Source: Micromonospora orduensis (GTDB lineage Bacteria; Actinomycetota; Actinomycetes; Mycobacteriales; Micromonosporaceae). Taken from it: a stretch of 32,052 nt of DNA. Of this stretch, positions 15,314 through 21,811 are shown in pieces (the stretch's first letter is position 1; each line of letters opens with the position of its first letter). Position numbers and translations under genes: made by a program. Location: positions 1 through 32,052 of the forward strand of contig NZ_VDFY01000089.1 in NCBI RefSeq assembly GCF_006228125.1, read 5' to 3'. The notes under the pieces are model-generated. The model worked only from the letters and a program-made list of their open reading frames with translations, had not been told where the DNA came from and did no database searches.

Positions 15314-15539
15314 CCGTCGCGGGGACGGACGTCGGACACGCGGTGGCGGTGGCGCGGATCGCACACCGTACCCGATAAACTGTCACCTTCCCGCTACTCG
15401 GAGCAATGCCGCTCAGGGAAATTTTGCCCGGAATGGTCACAGACCGGTAACTTGCCCCCGGCTGGGGTCAAATGCCCCCCACCATCGTCAGTAAGGCCCG
15501 ATCCGGAGGCCGGTGGGACGAACGCAGCGAGGAGGCGGA

Positions 15540-16019
15540 ATGACCGAGCTGTGGAACTGGAGAATCGACCGGGTACGACCCGTGGAGGTCTACCCGGCAC
15601 TGGCCGAGGCGCTCGGTCGGGTGGTGATGCCCCTGGCGGCGGCAGATCCGGCCCGGCTGCCGGCGTACGCGGTCGTCTGTGACGTCTGGCAGGCGCCAGG
15701 CGAGTTCTCGACGGTGGTGGACTGCTACGGGGTGCCCGAGCGGCTCCCCGAGCACGCCAGCATCGCCGCGCTGGCCCGGCTGCTGGGCCGCAACTGTCTA
15801 CTGCGCGACGACACGCTCGACGCCACGCGGCACCTGCTCGTCGTCCCGGACGGGACGGTCCGCCCGGTGCACTTCGACGTACGGGACACCGACGACGGTG
15901 AGGTGCTCAGCCGGCAGCGGCTCTGCACGCTCGGCGACCCCGGCTGTCGGGGCTGGTCGCAGTGTCACCGCTCGCGGTGGGCACCGGACACCGTCGCGCC
16001 GGCGCTCGCCGCGGCCTGA
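15540..16019 (+). CDS. Unrecognised 159-residue protein
   Basis: Well-supported gene of unknown family: ATG at 15540 with GGAGG at 15531-15535. It begins MTELWNWRIDRVRPVEVYP and is a soluble, mixed alpha/beta-looking protein. Near the C-terminus is RLCTLGDPGCRGWSQCHRSRW, where three cysteines and a histidine sit within about 15 residues (read in two parts: LCTLGDPGC and GWSQCHR), which might bind metal. A segment ERLPEHASIAALARLLGRNCLL looks helical. It lies between selD and the DUF2277 gene, on the same strand as the Fxs operon but separated from it by the convergent DUF2277 gene. No signal peptide or membrane helix. No function assigned. Confidence 0.7.
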   Translation: MTELWNWRIDRVRPVEVYPALAEALGRVVMPLAAADPARLPAYAVVCDVWQAPGEFSTVVDCYGVPERLPEHASIAALARLLGRNCLLRDDTLDATRHLLVVPDGTVRPVHFDVRDTDDGEVLSRQRLCTLGDPGCRGWSQCHRSRWAPDTVAPALAAA

Positions 16020-16058
16020 CCCACCGGTCAGGCCCCGGCCGACGCCCCGCGCCGACGG

Positions 16059-16313
16059 TCAGCCGCGGTGCTGGGCGGCGGTCGGCCGGTCCACGGCGCC
16101 TGCCCCGGCACCCCGGACCACGAGCTGGGCGAGCAGGGTGCGGGTGGCCTCCGCCACGGCGGCCACCGCGGCGTCGAAGGCGGCGGCGTTGTGCGCGGCG
16201 GGCGCCCGGAAGCCAGAGATCTTCCGGACGTACTGCAACGCCGCCGCCTCGATGTCCGTCTCCGTCACCTGCGGGGTGAACGGCTCACGCAGCGTCTTGA
16301 TGCTCCGGCACAT
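16059..16313 (-). CDS. DUF2277 protein
   Basis: An 84-residue protein beginning MCRSIKTLREPFTPQVT and containing AAALQYVRKISGFRAPAAHNAAAF, which match the small, widespread DUF2277 (COG5552) family. GAGGAG precedes the ATG at 16313. The family is highly conserved but has no known biochemical role. It is divergent from fxsA: the 139-bp gap contains the palindrome at 16346-16364, so one regulator could affect both directions. It is convergent with the 159-residue gene upstream; the C-terminal tail (after residue 70) is a variable Ala/Gly-rich extension. Confidence 0.88.
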   Translation of the reverse strand: MCRSIKTLREPFTPQVTETDIEAAALQYVRKISGFRAPAAHNAAAFDAAVAAVAEATRTLLAQLVVRGAGAGAVDRPTAAQHRG

Positions 16314-16345
16314 GGGCGCTTCTCCTCGTCTCGTGCGCTACTTGA

Positions 16346-16380
16346 CCAACGATGACATCGTTGGGGCTGTTGCCTATTCT
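16346..16380 (+). promoter_or_regulatory. fxs operon promoter with overlapping 19-bp palindromic operator
   Basis: CCAACGATG (16346-16354), A, CATCGTTGG (16356-16364) is a perfect 19-bp palindrome. A -35 ATGACA (16352-16357) lies inside it and a -10 TATTCT (16375-16380) follows at a 17-bp spacer. A dimeric regulator bound at the palindrome would cover the -35 and repress the fxs operon, and possibly the divergent DUF2277 gene. No regulator gene is adjacent, so it must be encoded elsewhere. Confidence 0.7.
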
Positions 16381-16417
16381 GGTGGCGCGTCAGGGCCCTC
16401 GGGCCGTCCATCACACC

Positions 16418-16438
16418 TCCCGTGGGGTTCCCACGGGA
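16418..16438 (+). promoter_or_regulatory. Leader hairpin before the fxsA ribosome-binding site
   Basis: TCCCGTGGG (16418-16426) pairs perfectly with CCCACGGGA (16430-16438) around GTT. The stem ends 3 bases before the fxsA GGAG (16442-16445). It may stabilise the 5' end of the mRNA or shape ribosome access; no T-run supports termination. Confidence 0.6.
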
Positions 16439-16452
16439 CCCGGAGACTCACT

Positions 16453-16644
16453 GTGGACCAGAAGCCCGCACCGCCCGCCGGTCGGAGTCCCGACCCGATC
16501 GCGTCGATCCTGAGGACTCGGCTCGACCAGGTCGCGACCGAGCACCCCGAGACGGTCGACGTGCTCCTGCGCCGCGTCCTCCCCCCGATCACCGGTCCGG
16601 CGGAGACGGTCGTACCCGTCACCGCCTTCAATTCGGCCATCTGA
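16453..16644 (+). CDS. fxsA: FxSxx-COOH cyclophane RiPP precursor peptide FxsA
   Basis: Ribosomally made peptide precursor, 63 residues, ending in the family-defining FxSxx-COOH: F59-N60-S61-A62-I63. The lead MDQKPAPPAGRSPDPIAS is followed by an amphipathic middle (ILRTRLDQVATEHPETVDVLLRR, residues 19-41, given in outline) that probably binds the maturase, then a Pro/Thr/Val-rich approach to the core. The GTG at 16453 is used: GGAG at 16442-16445 lies 7 bases upstream, and upstream codons in the same frame read through the palindromic promoter. Fxs maturases are known to join an aromatic ring to the beta-carbon of the residue two places on, so a Phe59-Ser61 cyclophane is expected. fxsB starts 4 bases downstream. 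No protease or exporter gene is present in the operon. Confidence 0.92.
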   Translation: MDQKPAPPAGRSPDPIASILRTRLDQVATEHPETVDVLLRRVLPPITGPAETVVPVTAFNSAI

Positions 16645-16648
16645 CCCT

Positions 16649-19036
16649 ATGACGGCCGGGCGATCCGTGCCGGCCCCGCCAGGCGCCGCGATCAGCCAGT
16701 ACGTCCTGAAGGTGCACAGCCGTTGCGACCTGAGTTGCGACCACTGCTACGTCTACGAGCACGCCGACCAGACCTGGCGGGGTCGCCCACGCGAGATGGC
16801 GACGCAGACGCTGGACGCCGCCGCGGCCCGGATCGCCGAGCACGCCAGCGCACACGACCTGCCGGTGGTGCACGTCGTGCTGCACGGCGGCGAGCCGTTG
16901 CTGCTCGGTCCGGCACGGATGCGGCGGATCCTCAGCGGGCTGCGGACGGCGATCGAGCCGACCGCCGTGCTCGACCTGCGGATGCAGACCAACGGGGTCC
17001 GGCTCGACCCCACCTTCTGCGACATCTTCGTCGAGTACGACGTCAAGGTGGGGATCTCCCTGGACGGCGACCGTGTCGCCAACGACCGGCACCGCCGATT
17101 CGCCAACGGCGCCAGCAGTCATGATCCGGTCCGGCGGGCCCTGGCCCTGCTCCGAAGCCCCGAGTACCGCGACAGCTACGCCGGGATCCTCTGCACTGTG
17201 GACGTGGCAAACGACCCGGATGCGGTCTACGACGCCCTGCTCGCCGAGGAACCACCCCGGATCGACCTGCTGCTGCCGCACCACACCTGGGATCATCCGC
17301 CGGTCCGACCGGGCGGTGCCCCCACCCCGTACGCGGACTGGCTCGGCCGGATCCACCGGCGGTGGGTGGACGACGGACGACCGGTGTCGATCCGCCTGTT
17401 CGATGCGTTGGATCCGCGCGGGACGTCCGCCGGCACGGAGGCCGTCGGCCTCGGGCCGGCGGACCTGGTGGTGGTCGAGACCGACGGCACCTGGGAGCAG
17501 GCGGACTCGCTGAAGGTGGCGTACGACGGTGCCGCCGGGACGGGCCTGACGGTCTTCGACCACACGGTGGACGAGGCGGCGCGGCATCCCGGTGTGGCGA
17601 CCCGGCAGAGCGGGCTGGCGGGGCTCTCCGCGATCTGCCGGTCCTGCCCGGTCGTCGTCCGCTGCGGCGGCGGCCTGTACGCGCACCGCTACCGGTCCGG
17701 CGCCGGCTTCGACAATCCGTCCGTCTACTGCACCGACCTCCGGGCGCTGATCTCGATCATCGACCGGCGAGCGCCCGGGACCGCCCCGGTTGCGGTGCCG
17801 CGACAGGCGGGGGGAATCCCCGCCGAGCGGCAGCCGGTGCTGTCCCTTGCGGTCGTGTCGTCCGACGCGGAGCGGACGCTGGACGACATCGCGGGCGGTC
17901 ACGGCGACCCGGAGTCGATCACGTTCCTGGTGGACTCCCAACTGGCCATCGTCCGCGCGCTGCTGGCGGCCAGCCGGGAGACGGCGGCGCCCGATTCCGG
18001 ATGGGACCTCCTCGTCGACCTGGACGCGACCGTGCCGGACACGGTCCGGGCCGTGCTCCGCCATCCGTTCGTCCGCCCCCGGCTGATCCGGCGGCTTCAG
18101 GCGGCCGCCCGACCGGTGCCGCGTACACCCGAACCGGACCCGGTCGCCGCGCTCGCGGCGGCGGTTGCCGTCCGGGCGGGAGTCGCCGCCGAGCTGCGGG
18201 TCCCCGTCCTGGGCGGGCAGGTGTTCCTGCCCACGCTCGGCGTCTTCCGGCTGCCGTTCGCCGGCGTCGACGCCGCTCTGCTCACCGTTCGCCCCGGCGG
18301 CTTCCGACTGGTCGCCGGAGGGGATCCACACGACGTCAGGTTGGACGAGCCGACCACCTGGCCATCGGGCTGGCTGCCCACCCAACCTGGCCCGCTTCCC
18401 GATCATGACCTGACCATCGAGGACCTCGATCCGGCGCGGGACTGCTACGGGGATCGGGTGCGCGAACGCCTGGCCGGGGGTCCTGCGGCCGAGCTGGGCC
18501 GTACGGTGGCCACGGCGTGGCAGCTCGCCGAGCGGGACGTCCCCCGGCACGCCGAGGCGATGAGCATCGGCATGCGAGCGGTCGTCCCGCTGGACACCCC
18601 TCCCACGGGTGCGCTGCGCAGTGCCACCGCCCGCGCCGCGTTCGGCGCCGTGGCGGTGGGCCCGATCGCCGACCCGGCGACCCTCGCCGTGCTGCTCGTG
18701 CACGAGTGGCAGCACTCCAAGCTCGGTGCGGCACTCGACCTGTACGACCTGGTCGAACCGGGGTCGCCGGCCCGGCTGCGGGTGGCCTGGCGTCCCGATC
18801 CGCGCCCCCTGGAGGGGGTGCTTCAGGGCGCGTACGCCCACCTGGCGGTTGCCGAGGTCTGGCATGCCCGCGCGGTCGCCGACCGACCCGCCGACCCGAT
18901 GGCCGCGACCCTCGCCGCCCGCTACCGCACCTGGACGGGCCAGGCGCTCGACGCGTTGGCGGCGAGCGGCTCGTTGACCGGTGCCGGGGACCGCTTCGTC
19001 GAGGGAATGCGACGCGCGCTGGCGGAGCTGGTGTGA
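16649..19036 (+). CDS. fxsB: FxsB radical SAM/SPASM maturase fused to HExxH peptide-modification domain
   Basis: A 795-residue fusion enzyme. The N-terminal half is radical SAM, with cluster cysteines C26, C30 and C33 in CDLSCDHC and SPASM-type cysteines C330, C333, C339 and C361. It should use SAM to make the cyclophane on FxsA. The C-terminal half (about 420-795) matches the mod_HExxH type: H685-E-W-Q-H689, followed by RPDPRPLEGVLQGAYAHLAVAEVW (outline), typical of putative peptide-modifying metal enzymes found beside radical SAM RiPP genes; some relatives are reported to be peptide hydroxylases, so a second modification such as beta-hydroxylation is possible. It starts at ATG 16649, 4 bases after fxsA, and its stop overlaps the next gene (GTGTGA). 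Confidence 0.93.
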   Translation: MTAGRSVPAPPGAAISQYVLKVHSRCDLSCDHCYVYEHADQTWRGRPREMATQTLDAAAARIAEHASAHDLPVVHVVLHGGEPLLLGPARMRRILSGLRTAIEPTAVLDLRMQTNGVRLDPTFCDIFVEYDVKVGISLDGDRVANDRHRRFANGASSHDPVRRALALLRSPEYRDSYAGILCTVDVANDPDAVYDALLAEEPPRIDLLLPHHTWDHPPVRPGGAPTPYADWLGRIHRRWVDDGRPVSIRLFDALDPRGTSAGTEAVGLGPADLVVVETDGTWEQADSLKVAYDGAAGTGLTVFDHTVDEAARHPGVATRQSGLAGLSAICRSCPVVVRCGGGLYAHRYRSGAGFDNPSVYCTDLRALISIIDRRAPGTAPVAVPRQAGGIPAERQPVLSLAVVSSDAERTLDDIAGGHGDPESITFLVDSQLAIVRALLAASRETAAPDSGWDLLVDLDATVPDTVRAVLRHPFVRPRLIRRLQAAARPVPRTPEPDPVAALAAAVAVRAGVAAELRVPVLGGQVFLPTLGVFRLPFAGVDAALLTVRPGGFRLVAGGDPHDVRLDEPTTWPSGWLPTQPGPLPDHDLTIEDLDPARDCYGDRVRERLAGGPAAELGRTVATAWQLAERDVPRHAEAMSIGMRAVVPLDTPPTGALRSATARAAFGAVAVGPIADPATLAVLLVHEWQHSKLGAALDLYDLVEPGSPARLRVAWRPDPRPLEGVLQGAYAHLAVAEVWHARAVADRPADPMAATLAARYRTWTGQALDALAASGSLTGAGDRFVEGMRRALAELV

Positions 19037-19845
19037 CCGATCCGGCGGCGCTCCCGTTCGACGTCGGCACTCTCGCCGCCCACCTGCGGGCGTCGGGTGT
19101 CGCCGCCGGGCAGGACGTCCTGGTGCACTCCTCGCTGCGCCGGGTCGGCCCCCTGGCGAAGGGGGCGGAGACGCTGGTCGAGGCGCTCAGCGCGGTGCTC
19201 GGTCCGGACGGCACGCTTGTCGTACCGACGCACAACGCGGGCAACTCGACGACCTCACGTACCTGGCACGAGGCGACCCGGGGGATGAGCGCCCACGAGC
19301 GGCTCCGGTACGAGGCGAGCCTGCCGGGCTGGGACCGCGAGCGCACCGCCGCGCAGGGTGTCGGCGCGTTCGCCGAGTACGTGCGGCTCCTGCCGGGAGC
19401 TGTCCGAAGTGACCATCCGCAGACCTCGTTCGCGGCCGTCGGACGCCGGGCGGCGTTCCTGACCGCCGACCATGCCCTGGGCTCCCACCTGGGGTCGCGG
19501 TCCCCGATTGGTCGGATGTACGACACCGGCGGGCACGTTCTGCTCCTCGGCGTCGGCTACGACGCGTGCAGCGCCCTGCACCTGGCCGAGTACCGCCTGT
19601 CGAACGTTCCGGTCCAGGCCTACCGCTGTTACCGTCAGGCCGGCGAACGGCGGCTCCGCTGCGACTTCGTCGCACCGGAGTTGGACGACAGCGACTTCGA
19701 CGCCCTCGGCGCGAGCCTGGACGACGAGCCGTTCGTGCGTCCCGGCGTGGTGGGGCAGGCGGCAACTCGGCTGTTCCCGATACGTCCCACAGTGGACTTC
19801 GCCGTAAAGTGGTTCGTGGGCAACCGGATCAGCCCGCGACATTGA
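19033..19845 (+). CDS. AAC(3)-family N-acetyltransferase in the fxs operon
   Basis: 270 residues, beginning MTDPAALPFDVGTLAAHL. It matches the antibiotic acetyltransferase AAC(3)/YokD family: VHSSLRRVGPLAKGAETLVEAL (outline), GPDGTLVVPTHN, RSDHPQTSFAAVG, SRSPIGRMYDTGGHVLLLGVGYD (outline) and ALHLAEY with H183 and E186, near the family's catalytic His. The GTG start overlaps the fxsB stop by 4 bases, so translation is coupled. Family members move an acetyl group from acetyl-CoA to amines, in known cases aminoglycosides. Its place inside a RiPP operon suggests the target may be the modified peptide (for example its free amine after cleavage), or self-protection; both are inference. Resistance to aminoglycosides should not be assumed. 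Confidence 0.88.
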   Translation: MTDPAALPFDVGTLAAHLRASGVAAGQDVLVHSSLRRVGPLAKGAETLVEALSAVLGPDGTLVVPTHNAGNSTTSRTWHEATRGMSAHERLRYEASLPGWDRERTAAQGVGAFAEYVRLLPGAVRSDHPQTSFAAVGRRAAFLTADHALGSHLGSRSPIGRMYDTGGHVLLLGVGYDACSALHLAEYRLSNVPVQAYRCYRQAGERRLRCDFVAPELDDSDFDALGASLDDEPFVRPGVVGQAATRLFPIRPTVDFAVKWFVGNRISPRH

Positions 19846-19898
19846 CGTACGCCTTACGCTGAGAACTCGGTCGCTTTCCGGACGGCGGAGGAACGACG

Positions 19899-20564
19899 GT
19901 GAGCGAAGCGGTAGCGATCGCGGATACGCGAACCCCGCTGTTCTTCGTGAGCTATTCGCGTCCGACGGTCCGCCGGGCCGGTAACAATCCCCAGGAGTAC
20001 GTCTCCCGGTTCTTCGACGACCTCTCCACGCACGTCAGCGAGCTGGTCGGACTGCCGACCGGTGTCGACCCCGGCTTCATGGACAGCACGCTCTCCGGTG
20101 GTGAGCGATGGACCCCGGAACTGCTGCACGCCGCCGGCACCTGCCAGGTCTTCATCCCTCTGGTGTCCAGTTCCTTCATCAGCAGCCCGTGGTGCGCGAT
20201 GGAGTGGCACGCCTTCGCGCGACGCCGGATCGAACCTCGCGGTCCGGGTGCCTCCGCGCACGAGACGGCAATCGTTCCCGTCAACTGGTCGCCGACGGCC
20301 GAGGCGTCACTGCCGCCGAGCATCCGTGCCATCCAACGGTTTTCGCCGACCGCGATACCGGACGACAACACCGTTGCGCGCCAGTACGAGCAGGAGGGGG
20401 TCTACGGATTGCTGACCATGCAATTGGAGCAGGCGTACCGCGCGGTCGTGTGGCGTCTCGCCCAGCGGGTGGTGGCGATCCATCGGACCTACCGCGTCCA
20501 CCCGCTGGTGCCCAAGGGAGTCGACGAGTTGCACACGCTCTTCGGCGAGGAGGCAGCCGTATGA
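19899..20564 (+). CDS. TIR-like protein of the Fxs system, short form (FxsC type)
   Basis: 221 residues from GTG 19899, with GGAGG about 9 bases upstream. It opens with a TIR-type first strand LFFVSYSRP (14-22) and contains VFIPLVSSSFISSPWCAMEWHAF, where W98-C99 and E102 match the SxWCxxE pattern that holds the catalytic glutamate in NAD-cleaving TIR domains. It lacks the C-terminal domain present in its longer neighbour. It is 53 bases after the acetyltransferase and its stop overlaps the next start (ATGATG). It may be an NADase effector or a scaffold; whether it is active is unknown. It is a paralogue of the next gene. Confidence 0.85.
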   Translation: MSEAVAIADTRTPLFFVSYSRPTVRRAGNNPQEYVSRFFDDLSTHVSELVGLPTGVDPGFMDSTLSGGERWTPELLHAAGTCQVFIPLVSSSFISSPWCAMEWHAFARRRIEPRGPGASAHETAIVPVNWSPTAEASLPPSIRAIQRFSPTAIPDDNTVARQYEQEGVYGLLTMQLEQAYRAVVWRLAQRVVAIHRTYRVHPLVPKGVDELHTLFGEEAAV

Positions 20565-21811
20565 TGCCGCGCACCGCCGCCGGGACGGCGCCGACGCGTG
20601 AGACCTACTTCTTCCTGAGCTACGCGCATTCCGCGCCGGTGCAGAGCGCCCGCACCGACACCGACGTCTGGGTCGGACGCTTCTTCGCGGATCTGTCGGG
20701 CGAGGTGGGTCGGCTCGCGTCACCACGGCCGGGCGTGGAGATCGGCTTCATCGACCAGTACATTCCGCCCGGCGCCGACATGAAGGCGGCCCTGGCGGGT
20801 GCCCTCGGCGCGGCCCAGGTGTTCGTGCCGCTCTACTCGCCGGGCTACTTCAACCGGCCGTGGGCACTTGGCGAACAGGAGTCCTTCCTTGCCCGGCTGG
20901 ACGCCGCCGCGGACGCCGGGTCGGTGCCGCCCGTCGTGCCGTCCCAACACGTGGTGCCGGTCCTCTGGATCCCGGTCCCCAGTTGGGAGGACCATCCCGA
21001 ACTGGACGCGGCACTGGACCTGGGGCGGGACGTCCCCGCGTACGCCGAGAACGGCATGCGTGCGCTCTGCATGCTCGGGGCCTATCGGGAGCAGTACCAG
21101 CTCCTGCTGGGGCGGTTGGCTTGGCGGATCGTGGAGCCCACCCGCCGGTTCTGGCTGCGGCCGTCCCGGGCACCCGCCCTGGACGAGGTCTCGCGGCAGG
21201 CCTCGGCCGACCCGGCGTTCGTGGTGGCGGTGCTCGCGCCCACCAGGGACCAGCTGCCGCAGGGACGGCAGGCGTCGTCGTACGCCGACCGCAGTCGGCT
21301 GTGGCGACCATTCGGGGCACGGCAGGAACTCCCGTTGGCCGAGTACGCGGCGAGCACCGCCGAGCGACTGGGACTGCCGGTGCGTACCACCGACTTCGCC
21401 GACGCCGAGGATCTGCTCGAGATCCGTCCGGGTGTGGTCCTGATCGACCCGTGGATCACCGAGCGGCCCGGCGGCCTGGCGGCCCTGCGGGCCGCGGCGC
21501 GGGCGCTTCCACCATGGGCGGTTCCACTCCTGGTGACCGACGCCGACGATCCGCGCGACGCGCACCGCGGCGCCGACCTGGCACGGCTGGCGCTGGGCGT
21601 CCTCCAGGACTCCGGGGCGACGCGGGCCCGGTGGGTCGGCCGGATGGACGAGTTCGCGGGACTGATGCCGACCCTGGTGACCGAGGCCCGACGGCTGTAC
21701 CTGAAGCACGGCGCGGTGTTCCCGGCATCGGTGCCCAGCACCCGGCCACCCAGCCTGCGTACCTCGGTCTCGCCACCGATCGAAGCCCCGGAGATGCCCG
21801 ATGAGCAATGA
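20561..21811 (+). CDS. fxsC: TIR-like protein FxsC, long form
   Basis: 416 residues from ATG 20561 (AGGAGG 7 bases upstream; ATG at 20564 is equally placed in frame). The N-terminal TIR-like domain (about 14-200) begins YFFLSYAHS and has VFVPLYSPGYFNRPWALGEQESF (outline) with W101 and E105 at the TIR catalytic position. The C-terminal domain (about 205-416) carries FVVAVLAPTRDQLPQGR and PLAEYAASTAERLGLPV, features I associate with the FxsC family, then GVVLIDPWITERPGG. The tail is Pro/Ser-rich. Its start overlaps the upstream TIR-like gene and its end overlaps fxsT by 11 bases. Role is probably in sensing or signalling with FxsT. Confidence 0.88.
   Translation: MMPRTAAGTAPTRETYFFLSYAHSAPVQSARTDTDVWVGRFFADLSGEVGRLASPRPGVEIGFIDQYIPPGADMKAALAGALGAAQVFVPLYSPGYFNRPWALGEQESFLARLDAAADAGSVPPVVPSQHVVPVLWIPVPSWEDHPELDAALDLGRDVPAYAENGMRALCMLGAYREQYQLLLGRLAWRIVEPTRRFWLRPSRAPALDEVSRQASADPAFVVAVLAPTRDQLPQGRQASSYADRSRLWRPFGARQELPLAEYAASTAERLGLPVRTTDFADAEDLLEIRPGVVLIDPWITERPGGLAALRAAARALPPWAVPLLVTDADDPRDAHRGADLARLALGVLQDSGATRARWVGRMDEFAGLMPTLVTEARRLYLKHGAVFPASVPSTRPPSLRTSVSPPIEAPEMPDEQ

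Noticed and set aside
15400..15490. Possible tRNA-Sec near selD because GGGGTCAAATGCCCC looks like a T-arm
   Set aside because: The loop lacks the TTC of a T-loop, no UCA anticodon arm or acceptor stem of the right spacing is found, and no CCA end fits.
16628..18865. 745-codon frame antisense to fxsB
   Set aside because: Shadow of the GC-rich sense frame, whose radical SAM, SPASM and HExxH motifs are clear.
19842..19898. Internal promoter before the first TIR-like gene (TTGACG at 19842-19847)
   Set aside because: No -10 at a proper spacing; TACGCT lies only 7 bases after it. The 53-bp gap is better read as part of one operon.
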